From contig JBBRLU010000002.1 in the NCBI GenBank assembly GCA_038231175.1, positions 1 through 43,948 of the forward strand: a stretch of DNA of 43,948 nucleotides, read 5' to 3'. Positions 30,257-39,875 of this stretch are shown here, piece by piece. The position numbers and the translations under genes were made by a program. Under the pieces are notes generated by a model. That model searched no databases and was not told where the DNA came from. It saw only the letters and a list, made by a program, of their open reading frames with translations. Every line of letters starts with the position of its first letter. Position 1 is the stretch's first letter. The stretch comes from UBA4729 sp038231175 (GTDB taxonomy: Bacteria; Patescibacteriota; Saccharimonadia; Saccharimonadales; UBA4665).

Positions 30257-31477
30257 ATGTTCCAAAAATTAAAACTTAAGATAAAGTTTACGACCGCCCG
30301 CCGCTGGGTCGCCGACCATGACCGTCTACTGATACTGTGCGGATTATTTGCCGCCCTGGTGTCCTACCTATTGTCGCACCGCTTATCGTCCTTACCTACC
30401 GATAGCCTGAGCGCCGGTGAGCATTTACTGGCTGTAAAGCCGATCGGCTGGCATGGCCTTGTCCAGAATCCGTTCTTCTTTATTAGCAAGTTACAATTAT
30501 CGGCTAGTTATTATTTTTTCGGCCAGGGCGGGGCGCTGGTAACGCGCTTACCGAGCGTTGTCTTCGGCGCCTTGGCTATCATCGGCGTCACCGGCTTGAT
30601 CCGGGCCTGGCACGGCAGCCGCATGGCCATCTTCGGTGGCCTGCTATTCGCTTGTAGCGCCTGGACCCTGCACGTCAGCCGCTACGCTAATATGGACAGC
30701 AGCTATTTAGCGGTCGTACCGATCTTGTTGGTGAGTCAGCTTGCCCTCCAGCGGGTGAAAGCGAGGTGGGTGCCATACGCGGTGCTCGTAGTCTGGAGCC
30801 TATTGTTGTTTACGCCCGGCCTGATCTGGTTCGTACTACTGGCAGCCTGGTGGGAGCGCGACTGTTTTGCCTACGCCTGGCAACAGCAAAAACAGTGGGG
30901 GCAGCGGCTGTTATTAACCGTCTGCGGCTTGGCTTGGCTACCATTGTTGCTGCAGTTTTTCATCAGCCAGCCGACCCAGCTTGTCCAGTGGTTAGGCGCT
31001 CCGGCCCACTTGGCAGCCCCCTCGGCTTTACTGCACCACTTAGCCGCCGTCCCGCTGCACCTGTTCATCCACGGCCCGGCCATCCCCGAACTCTGGCTCG
31101 GCCAGCTGCCGGTACTAGACATATTTACGCTGGTTGCCACGCTACTAGGCTTAGTCTTTTATATCCGCCACTGGCGTAGTGGCCGCAGCCGTTTATTACT
31201 GAGCTACGGCGTCATCGGCACTGTCGTGATCGCCCTGGGGGGAGCCGCCAGCTTGAGTCTGATCGTCCCCTTGGCATATCTGGTGGCGGCGACAGGCCTG
31301 AACAGCTTACTGCGTGATTGGCTGCAGCGTTTTCCACTCAACCCTATCGCTCGCGGTGTCGGTGTCAGCGCCCTCAGTCTGGTCATCGTGGTCAGTTGCG
31401 CCTACAATCTGCAGTCTTATTTCGTGGCCTGGCCCCACAACGCCACGACTATCAGCCACTTTAACGTCCAGCCTTAA
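30257..31477 (+). CDS. Membrane glycosyltransferase, GT39/ArnT-like
   Basis: 406 residues with about ten hydrophobic segments. After the first helix comes a short loop with TDSLSAGEHLLA, where dolichyl/undecaprenyl-phosphate sugar-using GT-C enzymes keep an acidic catalytic residue. The order helix - acidic loop - FFISKLQLSASYYFFGQG - RLPSVVFGALAI is typical of this superfamily. It would move a sugar from a lipid carrier to an acceptor on the outer face. Shorter than ArnT/PMT (about 550), and lacks a large C-terminal external domain. Confidence 0.75.
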   Translation: MFQKLKLKIKFTTARRWVADHDRLLILCGLFAALVSYLLSHRLSSLPTDSLSAGEHLLAVKPIGWHGLVQNPFFFISKLQLSASYYFFGQGGALVTRLPSVVFGALAIIGVTGLIRAWHGSRMAIFGGLLFACSAWTLHVSRYANMDSSYLAVVPILLVSQLALQRVKARWVPYAVLVVWSLLLFTPGLIWFVLLAAWWERDCFAYAWQQQKQWGQRLLLTVCGLAWLPLLLQFFISQPTQLVQWLGAPAHLAAPSALLHHLAAVPLHLFIHGPAIPELWLGQLPVLDIFTLVATLLGLVFYIRHWRSGRSRLLLSYGVIGTVVIALGGAASLSLIVPLAYLVAATGLNSLLRDWLQRFPLNPIARGVGVSALSLVIVVSCAYNLQSYFVAWPHNATTISHFNVQP

Positions 31478-31638
31478 CGCTAGTCTGAACGCCGGCAAAG
31501 AGCATACTGCCAAGAGCTACGAGCCAAGTTACAAGCTGCTAGGCATGCCACCAGCCTCTTAGCTGCCGGCGTACCGTGAGTTAAACTATATCTCTTGGAA
31601 TAATCACTGAAACCGTAAGTAATAAAAACACAAGATGT

Positions 31639-31667
31639 TTGACTTTTTCTAGATAATGATATATAAT
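31639..31667 (+). promoter_or_regulatory. Promoter of the FHA-PP2C gene
   Basis: TTGACT, 17 nt, TATAAT. Counting six bases after the -10 puts +1 exactly on the A of the ATG at 31674. Confidence 0.75.
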
Positions 31668-31673
31668 CTAATG

Positions 31674-32936
31674 ATGCAGCAATACCCCGATTCTGAACCG
31701 GTACGTCGCATTGAAAACGAAGTTTTTGATCTTACAAATGGTCCGATTGACATTTTTCTCAACAAAGAGCACTTGCTGATCGTTGATCCGGCCCGTGATC
31801 TTAGCCATGAGTCCAGACAGGATCTTAACGTCGGTATCGGCTGTTTCGTAATAGACCCTGAAACGCTTGATGTTCGAAATGATAGAGGCTTTAAAGCCAT
31901 TCGAGACGGTGAGAGTATTGTCTTAGGCCGAAATCCTGAGAATCAACACCGATTCAGTTTTGACGAAAAGACTTCTCGTCGCCATGTCATGATTACTCGC
32001 GTGGGTGCCGAGGTTCGTGTAAAAGATTTGGGCAGCTTAAACGGGACGTTTATTGGACGTTCGGTTGTCGCCGCTACTGTTGGCGCAACCGAGCGTACTT
32101 GGACAGAGCCAGATCAAGATTCGGGATTTGAACGGTCAGACTTTACACTTGCAGGCAACTCGATTCCATCTGACCTTCACCCTGAGCGCAATGAAGACGC
32201 TTTCTTTGTTGACTCGCAAAAACCAGCAGTTGCCGTCTTTGATGGGGTCGGTGGTCGCGCTGGTTCAGGCAAGGCATCTGAGATAGCTGCAAAATCAACA
32301 AAACGTATTCTCGAAAATAGCAAGACAGTACTGCCGGTTGGTCTAAGCCTACTAGTAGTAAAAGAAGCGCTCGAAACTGCACATAAGGCCGTCCTAGAAG
32401 AGGGGCAATTGTCAGGGATTGCTACCACTGCTACGGTCGCGAAATTATTCAAAGACCTTAACGGCGCTCCTTATGCTGCAATTGCTAGTGTTGGCGATAG
32501 TCGCGCCTACCTGTGGCGCGATAACGAACTGTCCTTTTTGACGCTGGATAAGGCCTACGAAATCTCACCGGCGTCTGACAAAGTTCATAAATTACAGGAT
32601 ACCTTAGCTCGCGTGGTTGACTTGTCTCAGTTGAGTGACGAAGAAGCCAACGCCTTTAGGCGACGTAATGTTATTGATAGCGCGCTTGGGCTCGAATCAA
32701 GCCCTATGATCAATGCAATGCATGTTATGCTTCAGCCTGGTGACAAGATTCTGGTTACTAGCGATGGCATTCATGACAATTTAACTACTGATGAAATTGA
32801 GTCCGAGGTTTCACATACTCCTGACCACCAACTGGCGGGAAGCTTGACTAATGCAGCTTGGCGGCGCAGTAATGAGGGACATTTACGCTCAAAAGCCGAT
32901 GACATGACAACTGCTTTGCTTACCTACCTAGGCTGA
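31674..32936 (+). CDS. FHA domain - PP2C Ser/Thr phosphatase fusion
   Basis: About 420 residues from the ATG at 31674; two in-frame ATGs upstream (31656, 31671) precede the predicted transcription start. An FHA domain (about 75-135) has GRNPENQHRFSFDE, SRRHVMI and VKDLGSLNGTFIG, the phosphothreonine-binding pattern. A PP2C domain (about 155-418) has RNEDAFF, FDGVGGRAGSGKAS, ASVGDSRAYL, LVTSDGIHDNL and a final DDMTTAL, so the metal-binding Asp set is present. It would dephosphorylate Ser/Thr-phosphoproteins recruited by FHA. No Ser/Thr kinase is in the window. Codon use is more A/T-rich than its neighbours. Confidence 0.88.
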   Translation: MQQYPDSEPVRRIENEVFDLTNGPIDIFLNKEHLLIVDPARDLSHESRQDLNVGIGCFVIDPETLDVRNDRGFKAIRDGESIVLGRNPENQHRFSFDEKTSRRHVMITRVGAEVRVKDLGSLNGTFIGRSVVAATVGATERTWTEPDQDSGFERSDFTLAGNSIPSDLHPERNEDAFFVDSQKPAVAVFDGVGGRAGSGKASEIAAKSTKRILENSKTVLPVGLSLLVVKEALETAHKAVLEEGQLSGIATTATVAKLFKDLNGAPYAAIASVGDSRAYLWRDNELSFLTLDKAYEISPASDKVHKLQDTLARVVDLSQLSDEEANAFRRRNVIDSALGLESSPMINAMHVMLQPGDKILVTSDGIHDNLTTDEIESEVSHTPDHQLAGSLTNAAWRRSNEGHLRSKADDMTTALLTYLG

Positions 32937-33062
32937 AGGTCTACTCTATCGAATCAGTCTGCTCCCACTCCAAGCTGTAATCTCGCCCGGCAAGGGGTGA
33001 ACATGTCGTAAAAACTTGCTACAATACTAGTAAGAGTTATTAATATTGTCTGAGGAGTCTAC

Positions 33063-33356
33063 ATGAGCCGTTTCGACCAAGCTAAGATGTTAATGAAAGT
33101 TAAGAAGATTCAAAAAGAGCTGCAGAAGCAGATCATTATCGTCGAGAAGGGTGACGGCGCCGTAAAAGTCGAGATCACCGGTGAGCAAAAACTTAAGAAG
33201 ATTCACCTTGACCCAGCAGCCATCGACTTAAGCGATATCGGTCTGACCGAACGTTTGCTGGAAGATGCCGTTAAGGAAGCGATTGCCGAAAGCCAACGGA
33301 TTGCCGCCGAGAAGATGCAGCCGATGATGGGTGCCCTCAGCGGCCTCGGCATGTAG
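33063..33356 (+). CDS. ybaB: YbaB/EbfC nucleoid-associated protein
   Basis: 97 residues: KMLMKVKKIQKELQKQI helix, EKGDGAVKVEITGEQKLKKI strand pair and a C-terminal helix ending MGALSGLGM. The family binds DNA as a dimer and almost always lies next to recR, as here (4 nt before it). TGAGGAG precedes the ATG, and TACAAT (TGC-extended) lies about 40 nt upstream. Confidence 0.93.
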   Translation: MSRFDQAKMLMKVKKIQKELQKQIIIVEKGDGAVKVEITGEQKLKKIHLDPAAIDLSDIGLTERLLEDAVKEAIAESQRIAAEKMQPMMGALSGLGM

Positions 33357-33360
33357 CTTC

Positions 33361-33966
33361 ATGCAGATTCTGCCTCCTGCCTTAACCGACTTAATCGAAG
33401 CCTTCGGCTTACTGCCGGGCGTCGGTCCGCGGACTGCCGAGCGCTACGCCTACTATTTGGTGCGCCACGCCAGCGATGCCCCCGAAAAATTGTCGGCCGC
33501 CTTATTAGACTTACGCCGTGGCATCGGCTACTGTCGCAAAACCTTCGCTCTGGTTCCAGCCGACCAGGAGTTATCTGACCTCTACACCGACCCTCGGCGT
33601 GACAAGACTACCGTGGCCGTGGTCGCCGAGCCGTTCGACCTGGTGGCCATCGAAAAGACTAATCAGTATAGCGGTACCTACCACGTACTTGGTGGCCTGG
33701 TGTCGCCGATCGACGGCGTCAGCCCCGACCAACTGCACATCGATGACCTGGTGCGCCGCATCGACGAAGATAACGTCGAAGAGATCATCCTGGCTACCAA
33801 CGCCAGCGTCGAGGGCGAATCGACGGCGCTGTACATCCAACAGCAGATCGGTGATCGGCCGGTCAAAATCAGCCGGCTAGCCCGTGGACTGTCCGTCGGC
33901 GTCGATCTGGAATACGCCGACCAGATCAGCCTCGGCCGGGCCCTGGAAGGCCGTCAGACGCTGTAG
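33361..33966 (+). CDS. recR: Recombination protein RecR, zinc-finger ligands lost
   Basis: 201 residues from the ATG at 33361; a start at 33331 would overlap ybaB and add no conserved sequence. HhH region AFGLLPGVGPRTAERYAYYL, TOPRIM domain with VVAEPFDLVAIEKT and YHVLGGLVSPIDGVSP, and C-terminal RLARGLSVGVDLEYAD. The Cys4 zinc finger of normal RecR (around 58-75) has only Cys58 left. RecR works with RecO/RecF in gap repair. Confidence 0.93.
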   Translation: MQILPPALTDLIEAFGLLPGVGPRTAERYAYYLVRHASDAPEKLSAALLDLRRGIGYCRKTFALVPADQELSDLYTDPRRDKTTVAVVAEPFDLVAIEKTNQYSGTYHVLGGLVSPIDGVSPDQLHIDDLVRRIDEDNVEEIILATNASVEGESTALYIQQQIGDRPVKISRLARGLSVGVDLEYADQISLGRALEGRQTL

Positions 33967-33975
33967 CAAGCGTGC

Positions 33976-33981
33976 TATGAT
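33976..33981 (+). promoter_or_regulatory. -10 box for leaderless DHH gene
   Basis: TGC-TATGAT, 7 nt before the ATG at 33989. Confidence 0.45.
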
Positions 33982-33988
33982 TAAGCCT

Positions 33989-34996
33989 ATGGAAGACAAG
34001 CAACAAACTCTGAAAGCTTTAGTCGATGCCGCCCAGCACATCGTGGTGGTGCAGGCCGACAACCCTGACGGCGACAGCCTTGGTAGCGCCTTGGCACTGG
34101 AGCATATCCTCGGTGATATGGGTAAGCAGGTGACACTGTACTGCGGTGTCGATATGCCAGGCTATTTACGATATCTGAGCGGCTGGGACCGGGTTGAGAA
34201 CCGTTTGCCCAATAAGTTCGATGCCAGCATCATCGTCGATGCCAGCACCCTCAGTCTGCTCGAAAAGCTGCATCACTCCGGTGAACTCGGTTGGCTAGCG
34301 ATCAAGCCTTGCGCCGTGCTTGACCACCATGAGAAGGTCGAAAATATCATACCGTTCGCCCAGGTTATCATCAATGAGTTTACCCGTTCTTCGACCGGCG
34401 AATTAATTTATCGCCTCGCCAAGCAACTCGATTGGCCCGTTTCGGCAGCTGCCGGTGAAGGCATTATGACGGCTATTTTAGGCGATACCCAGGGCCTCAG
34501 CAACCAACTAGCCAGCGCCGATACCTACCGCGTCATGGCCGAGTTAACAGAGCAGGGCGTCGACCGCCCGGCGCTAGAGGAGCGCCGCCGCGAGCTGTCT
34601 AAGATGCCGGCTACCATCTTTAGCTATAAGGGCACTCTACTGCAGCGGACCGAGTTCCACGACGACGGCCGGATTGCCGTCATAACCATTCCCCAGGCCG
34701 AGATCAACACCTACAGCCCGCTGTATAATCCGGCGCCGCTGGTGCAGGGTGATATGCTACAGACTATCGGTGTCCAGGTGGCCGTCGTCCTAAAACACTA
34801 CGCCGACGGCAAGGTAACCGGTGCCATTCGCTGTAACCCCGGCTACGGCGTCGGCGCCGAGTTAGCTGAGCATCTTGGTGGCGGCGGGCACGCCTTTGCC
34901 AGCGGTTTCAAAGTGACTAATCGCGGTTACAGCGACGTCAAAGCCGACTGTCTGGGTTATTGCCGCGAACTCTTAGCCAAGCAAATTAGCGATTAG
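33989..34996 (+). CDS. DHH/DHHA1 phosphoesterase (NrnA-like)
   Basis: 335 residues from the ATG at 33989. Longer readings from 33884 or 33977 overlap recR or the -10 box. Motifs: ADNPDGDS with metal-binding Asp27 and Asp29, IIVDAS, the DHH triad in VLDHHEK (112-114), GDTQGLS, and a DHHA1 domain with EHLGGGGHAFASG. NrnA-type enzymes degrade short RNA oligonucleotides and pAp, or cyclic dinucleotides in related GdpP-like proteins. 8 nt before cysS. Confidence 0.88.
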   Translation: MEDKQQTLKALVDAAQHIVVVQADNPDGDSLGSALALEHILGDMGKQVTLYCGVDMPGYLRYLSGWDRVENRLPNKFDASIIVDASTLSLLEKLHHSGELGWLAIKPCAVLDHHEKVENIIPFAQVIINEFTRSSTGELIYRLAKQLDWPVSAAAGEGIMTAILGDTQGLSNQLASADTYRVMAELTEQGVDRPALEERRRELSKMPATIFSYKGTLLQRTEFHDDGRIAVITIPQAEINTYSPLYNPAPLVQGDMLQTIGVQVAVVLKHYADGKVTGAIRCNPGYGVGAELAEHLGGGGHAFASGFKVTNRGYSDVKADCLGYCRELLAKQISD

Positions 34997-35004
34997 GAAA
35001 TCTG

Positions 35005-36426
35005 ATGAAGCTCTACAATACCCTGACCCGACGGATCGATACTGTTAAACCGCTCCAGGCCGGCCGGATCGGGGTCTATACCTGTGGCCCGACGGTTTAT
35101 GACTATCCGCACATCGGTAACTGGTACACCAACGTCCGCATGGACACGTTGGTGCGGGCCCTCCGGAGCGAAGGCCTGATAACCACCTGGGTCATGAACA
35201 TTACCGACGTCGGCCACCTGGTCAGCGACGCTGATGACGGCGAGGATAAACTAGAGAAGGGTGCTCGCCGCGAAGGCAAAACGGCCTGGGAAATCGCCGA
35301 GTTCTATACCAAGGACTTCATGAACGGCTTAGAGCTTCTCCATATCGGGACGCCCGATCATATCGTGAAAGCCACCGATCACATCAAGGACCAGATCGCA
35401 CTGATCCAACGGCTCGACGCCAAAGGTTATACCTACGTCATCGACGACGGCGTCTACTACGACACCACTAAATTCGAGGGTTACGCCGCTTTTGCCAACC
35501 TCGATCTTGACGAACAGCAAGCCGGGGCCCGCGTCAGCTTCAACCAGCAGAAACGTCACGCCAGCGACTTCGCCCTATGGAAGTTTTCGGCGCAGGGTAA
35601 GCAACGCGACATGGAATGGGACAATCCGTTCGGCAATGGCCGTCAGGGCTTTCCGGGCTGGCACATCGAGTGTTCGGCCATGAGCATGAAATACCTCGGC
35701 GAATCGTTCGATATCCATACCGGCGGCATCGACCACGTGCCGGTGCATCATACCAACGAGATCGCTCAGTCGGAAGCTGCTTCCGGCAAGCGCCTGGCTC
35801 AATATTGGTTGCACAGCAACCACGTGACGGTTAACGGTGAGAAGATCAGTAAGAGCCTTGGTAACGGCATCCGCCTGCAGGATATTAGTGATAAAGGTAT
35901 CGCTCTGGACGCCGTCCGGCTCAATATTCTCGAGTCCCATTATCGTAGCCAGTCGAAGTTCAGCTGGGACGGCTTAGAGGCGGCGGCCAATAGGCTGCAG
36001 CACTGGCGGACCATAGCCGCTCAAGTCTGGCAGCCGCTGGCTGAAGCAGATTCTGAGTCGGTGCTGAGTGAGCTGACCTCAGCCGCCCACGATATCGCGG
36101 CGGCCTTAGCCGACGACCTCAATACACCGCTGATCCTTAGTCGCGTCGATCAGGCTTTATCGGTCCTGGAAGCGCAAGCCGTGGCGGCGGCCGCAATCGA
36201 ACCGCTAAAAGCTTTTTTGGCCTACCTTGACACGGTTCTTGGTATCGATCTACTGGCCGCTAACGGACCGCTGGATGAGACGATCAGCCGACTCATCGAG
36301 CAGCGTCGTACTGCCCGCCTTGCCAAAGATTGGGCCGCTTCAGATAAGCTTCGTGACCAGCTACAGAGCCTAGGCTACGGCATCAAAGATTTGCCAGCCG
36401 GTAGCACGCAGTGGTTTCGGTTGTAA
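35005..36426 (+). CDS. cysS: Cysteinyl-tRNA synthetase
   Basis: 473 residues, normal length. HIGH-type motif HIGN in CGPTVYDYPHIGN, zinc ligands in TCGPT, WHIECSAMSM and HHTNEIAQSEA, and the KMSKS-type motif GEKISKSLGN. It charges tRNA-Cys. Unlike dnaX and recR it keeps all zinc ligands. Convergent with the AI-2E permease gene, 13 nt apart. Confidence 0.95.
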   Translation: MKLYNTLTRRIDTVKPLQAGRIGVYTCGPTVYDYPHIGNWYTNVRMDTLVRALRSEGLITTWVMNITDVGHLVSDADDGEDKLEKGARREGKTAWEIAEFYTKDFMNGLELLHIGTPDHIVKATDHIKDQIALIQRLDAKGYTYVIDDGVYYDTTKFEGYAAFANLDLDEQQAGARVSFNQQKRHASDFALWKFSAQGKQRDMEWDNPFGNGRQGFPGWHIECSAMSMKYLGESFDIHTGGIDHVPVHHTNEIAQSEAASGKRLAQYWLHSNHVTVNGEKISKSLGNGIRLQDISDKGIALDAVRLNILESHYRSQSKFSWDGLEAAANRLQHWRTIAAQVWQPLAEADSESVLSELTSAAHDIAAALADDLNTPLILSRVDQALSVLEAQAVAAAAIEPLKAFLAYLDTVLGIDLLAANGPLDETISRLIEQRRTARLAKDWAASDKLRDQLQSLGYGIKDLPAGSTQWFRL

Positions 36427-36439
36427 CGGCGGCCGGGAA

Positions 36440-37558
36440 CTAGGCTTCGGCGTCTTTGATGACTTTTTCGACTTCCGGCGCGTCGATGATATTCTGACTC
36501 TGTAAGTATTCAAGCACGGCAATCCGGATACAACCGGCAGCCGGGATAGCCACCAGTCCGCCGAACAGACCGCCGAAGCTGACCCCCACCACCACCGAGA
36601 TAAAGACCAGCAGCGGTGACATGTTGGTAGAGTTGGCCTGGATACGCGGTTGCACCAGATAGTTTTCCAGCTGCTGGTAAGTTATGTAGTAGGCTAGGAT
36701 AAACAGGGCAGCCGTCAAAGACTGCGATAAGGCCACCAGCGTCACGATGATGGCGCCGATCGTGTGGCCGACCATCGGGATCAAGCCACAGATAAAGATC
36801 ACCACTAACAAGGCGACCGGGTAGCCGATGTGCAACACCAGCAGGGCCGGGAAGATCAGGACGGCAGCGATGGCTGCTAACAGTACCTGGCCGTTGACGT
36901 AACCCTTGATGACGCGGTACATATCAAAGCGCAGACGGTCGACCATCGCACGGCGGCGTTTCGGTATTAATTCGCGGAAGAACAGCATGATTTCCGGTCC
37001 CTCGACGAGCATCATGAAGGTCAGCACCAGGATCGTTAGTAACGAGAAGATACTACTACCGACGCGCTGAAAGGTCGAGAAGGCGCTACCACCGATATGT
37101 TTGAAGCGCTCCGACAACTGGGTCGACACGCTATTGACCTGATTCTGTAGATGGTAACGCTGGACTATCTTACCGACACTGCTACCCTGATCTTTAAAAT
37201 CGGTTACCAGACGCGGCGCGGCCGTCACGAAGCTCTCGGTCTGCTTGACGAGCGGCGGTACGATGCTGGCCAGGAAGCCGCCCAGTAGCAGAACGACGAT
37301 CAAGAACGACAAACTGGTCGCCAGAGCCCGACTGCCGCGGCGCTTACCTGGCAGGTGTTGACTGACCCAATTGACCGGCATGTTGAGCGCCAGTGCCAGG
37401 AAAAAGGCCCCCGATACCAGTAGCAGTGCGTGTCCGGCGCGGCGGATCGCCATTAACAAGACGATGGTCGCGACCACCATCACGATTAATTTGGCAAAGG
37501 TTCTGACAGAAACGGTTACGGCGACTTCGGGACTGGTTTTGTGATTTTTAAATAACAT
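36440..37558 (-). CDS. AI-2E family permease-like membrane protein
   Basis: 372 residues with about eight membrane helices. Early hydrophobic pairs (LIVMVVATIVLLMAI, LLLVSGAFFLALALNMP), a soluble middle (about 95-160), then FICGLIPMVGHTIGAIIVT and the conserved YQQLENYLVQPRIQ characteristic of this family (UPF0118). Members export diverse small molecules or act as Na+/H+ antiporters; signalling through AI-2 is not implied. GATAAT lies 6 nt before the ATG. Confidence 0.88.
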   Translation of the reverse strand: MLFKNHKTSPEVAVTVSVRTFAKLIVMVVATIVLLMAIRRAGHALLLVSGAFFLALALNMPVNWVSQHLPGKRRGSRALATSLSFLIVVLLLGGFLASIVPPLVKQTESFVTAAPRLVTDFKDQGSSVGKIVQRYHLQNQVNSVSTQLSERFKHIGGSAFSTFQRVGSSIFSLLTILVLTFMMLVEGPEIMLFFRELIPKRRRAMVDRLRFDMYRVIKGYVNGQVLLAAIAAVLIFPALLVLHIGYPVALLVVIFICGLIPMVGHTIGAIIVTLVALSQSLTAALFILAYYITYQQLENYLVQPRIQANSTNMSPLLVFISVVVGVSFGGLFGGLVAIPAAGCIRIAVLEYLQSQNIIDAPEVEKVIKDAEA

Positions 37559-37564
37559 ACCGTT

Positions 37565-37570
37565 ATTATC
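37565..37570 (-). promoter_or_regulatory. -10 box for leaderless permease mRNA
   Basis: GATAAT on the minus strand, 6 nt before the ATG at 37558. Confidence 0.4.
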
Positions 37571-37601
37571 ACCCGCCTCACGGTATTACGCAAGCTAGGA
37601 G

Positions 37602-38741
37602 CTAGCGGCCAGACGTCTGGCGATATATCTTCAGTAGCTCGGCGCCGACCACGGCCTTATCGAATTGTCGACTGTAAACCTGGCCCCACGCGGCGGCTGT
37701 TTGGCGGGCCCCGGCGTCAGTCAATAAATGCTCTAAGCCTGCGGCTAGCGCTGCTACGTCAGCCGGTGGCACCAACAGTTCGGGCCGAGGCGCCATGACG
37801 CTGGCGTAACCGCTGTTGGCCGCGGCCAGCACGGCGCTATGCCCGTTAGCCATGGCTTCTATCAGGACGATACCGAAACTTTCACCACCAGTGCTTGGAA
37901 ACACGGCGATATCAGCGCTGGCGTAGTAACCTGGCTTATCGGCCTCGCTGATAAAACCGGCAAAGGTCACCGGCAGCTGTCTACTGCGGGCGAAGGCTTG
38001 TAGCTTGCCAAGTAGCGGGCCCTTGCCACAGATTACGACTTCAAAATCAGTCAGACCTTTGGCCTGAAGCACCTCGATGGCTTCCAGCAGATATCGGCAG
38101 CCTTTACGCTCTACCAGCCGGCCCAGGAATAAGATCCGTAATTTGGCTTTAGCCGGCGGCGGCAGTAACGGCTTGGCCGTTGCAAAGCGCTCGTAACTAA
38201 AAACACAGGGTAAGACTGAGGTTTTAATACCATATGTCGCTCTGGCGTAGCTGGCGGCGGCGCTGGAAACACTGACGATCTGGCTGAAACCCTGGAGCGA
38301 ACGCCGGGTCCAGATTGCCAGCAGTCGGCTGGCCGATCTGACCAACCGTGAGTAGGCGACGATGTGAAAAGTGCCGATGATAGTCGTGCCGGCCGGAGCC
38401 ACCTCGATGATCCGCGCCGCTAGCCACGGGCTATACGGCATCTGGACGTGCAGCACGTCGAACTGTTCGGCCGCCAGAAATCGGCTGAGACCACGGCGGC
38501 CGGTCGGTAAGGGAATCGACAGCTGATTGCCATTGAACGTCACCCTGAAGTTGCGGCTTAGCGAATGGATGTTGGCGATGTCTGTGCGCTCAGTCTGGCC
38601 GACAAGATAATGGACCTCGTGACCCTGCGTCGTCAGCCAGGCACCGACACCCAGAATGTACTGCTGGACGCCGTCCGGCTTGTCGAGTGAGTCGTCAAAG
38701 ACAATCCCGATTTTAAGTGATTTAACAGTAGATTTACCCAT
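37602..38741 (-). CDS. GT4 glycosyltransferase
   Basis: 379 residues, GT-B fold. N-terminal FDDSLDKPDGVQQYILGVGAW, Rossmann half with LRILFLGRLVERKGCRYLLE, and the E-x7-E donor site GESFGIVLIEAM. Its start overlaps the end of the next upstream GT4 by 8 nt, so the pair is coupled. Probable role: successive mannosyl/glucosyl additions to a lipid or envelope glycan, as in PimB-like pairs; acceptor unproven. Confidence 0.87.
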   Translation of the reverse strand: MGKSTVKSLKIGIVFDDSLDKPDGVQQYILGVGAWLTTQGHEVHYLVGQTERTDIANIHSLSRNFRVTFNGNQLSIPLPTGRRGLSRFLAAEQFDVLHVQMPYSPWLAARIIEVAPAGTTIIGTFHIVAYSRLVRSASRLLAIWTRRSLQGFSQIVSVSSAAASYARATYGIKTSVLPCVFSYERFATAKPLLPPPAKAKLRILFLGRLVERKGCRYLLEAIEVLQAKGLTDFEVVICGKGPLLGKLQAFARSRQLPVTFAGFISEADKPGYYASADIAVFPSTGGESFGIVLIEAMANGHSAVLAAANSGYASVMAPRPELLVPPADVAALAAGLEHLLTDAGARQTAAAWGQVYSRQFDKAVVGAELLKIYRQTSGR

Positions 38742-39858
38742 GACGGCGCATAATTTGGCTGTACAACTTTTCGTACTCGTCGACGATAATTTTGTAGCTG
38801 AACTGCTTGACGTATTCGATTGCCCAAGCCCGCCACAAAGCCCGCAGTTTCGGCTCGTTCAACAGTAGCTGTAAGCGCCGGGCAAACTCTTCACTGTCAT
38901 GCGGGTCGACGATCGACAGCGCCCCTAAGCCAGACATTAAATCGCGGTAACCCGAATTATTACCAGCGACCGTCACCAGGCCGGTGGCCATGGCTTCCAG
39001 GAGTACTATGCCAAAACTCTCACCAAAGACCGCTGGCGAGCAGAACAGATCGGCTTCGGCTAGTAACTGGTGCTTCTTGAGTTCGCTGATGTAGCCCAGG
39101 AATTCCACATTCGGTAGTTTCAGATCTTCAGCCAGCAGTTCCAGCTTTTCACGATCCGGACCGTCACCAGCGATGATCAAGCGGACTTCTGGATCGGCGT
39201 CAGCCAGTAAGCGGTAGGCTTGTAGCAGGTATTTTAAGCCCTTGCGTCGCTCCAGACGACCGATGTAGAGAATACTTTTTAAGCCTTTCGGCTGTGGTCG
39301 TTTGGCCGGCTGCTGGTACTTGGACAGGTCGATGCCATTGGGCACGATGGTGATCGGGTCATCGGTCAGGGTACGAGCGTATTCCACGGCCGATTCCGAC
39401 ACAGCCGTATAGGTATGGAAATACTTCAGGACCGATTTCATGTACGGCGTCACGACCTTGATGATGCTGCGGCTCATCAGCGTTTCCGGGATCTTGGCAT
39501 GGAACGTGGCGATGTTAATGGCGTTGGAACGCGTTAGAATCTGCCGGCTGAGGTCGGGAATCCAGGGCTCATGAAAGTGCAGGATGTCGAACTGTTCGCG
39601 GTCCAGCATCTGCTGGATCTTATCGCCGTTGACCGAGGCCGAGATCTGGAAGCTAGTATGGGTTGGCCCGCGTAGGTCGGTAGCGCTACCGACAAAGATA
39701 ACGTCGGGCAGGTCGGATGTTTCACCCTCTCGCGGCTGCGGTGTGATAATTTTGGCATCGTAACCGCGCAGCCGCAATTCGGCGTGCATCGCCCGGACGT
39801 GCTCTTGGACGCCACCGCCCTTCAGAATGTTATAGGGGCAGACGATACCAATTTTCAT
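38734..39858 (-). CDS. GT4 glycosyltransferase (PimB-like)
   Basis: 374 residues. It opens with MKIGIVCPYNILKGGGVQEH, then FHEPWIPDLSRQIL, IVPNGIDLSKYQ, ILYIGRLERRKGLKYLLQAY and the E-x7-E site GESFGIVLLEAM. This pattern is close to phosphatidyl-inositol mannosyltransferase-type enzymes, so a lipid acceptor is plausible. TATACT (TGG-extended) lies 7 nt before the ATG. First gene of a two-GT operon. Confidence 0.88.
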   Translation of the reverse strand: MKIGIVCPYNILKGGGVQEHVRAMHAELRLRGYDAKIITPQPREGETSDLPDVIFVGSATDLRGPTHTSFQISASVNGDKIQQMLDREQFDILHFHEPWIPDLSRQILTRSNAINIATFHAKIPETLMSRSIIKVVTPYMKSVLKYFHTYTAVSESAVEYARTLTDDPITIVPNGIDLSKYQQPAKRPQPKGLKSILYIGRLERRKGLKYLLQAYRLLADADPEVRLIIAGDGPDREKLELLAEDLKLPNVEFLGYISELKKHQLLAEADLFCSPAVFGESFGIVLLEAMATGLVTVAGNNSGYRDLMSGLGALSIVDPHDSEEFARRLQLLLNEPKLRALWRAWAIEYVKQFSYKIIVDEYEKLYSQIMRRHG

Positions 39859-39865
39859 AGGCCTA

Positions 39866-39871
39866 AGTATA
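39866..39871 (-). promoter_or_regulatory. -10 box for leaderless GT4 mRNA
   Basis: TGG-TATACT on the minus strand (extended -10), 7 nt before the ATG at 39858. Confidence 0.55.
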
Positions 39872-39875
39872 CCAT

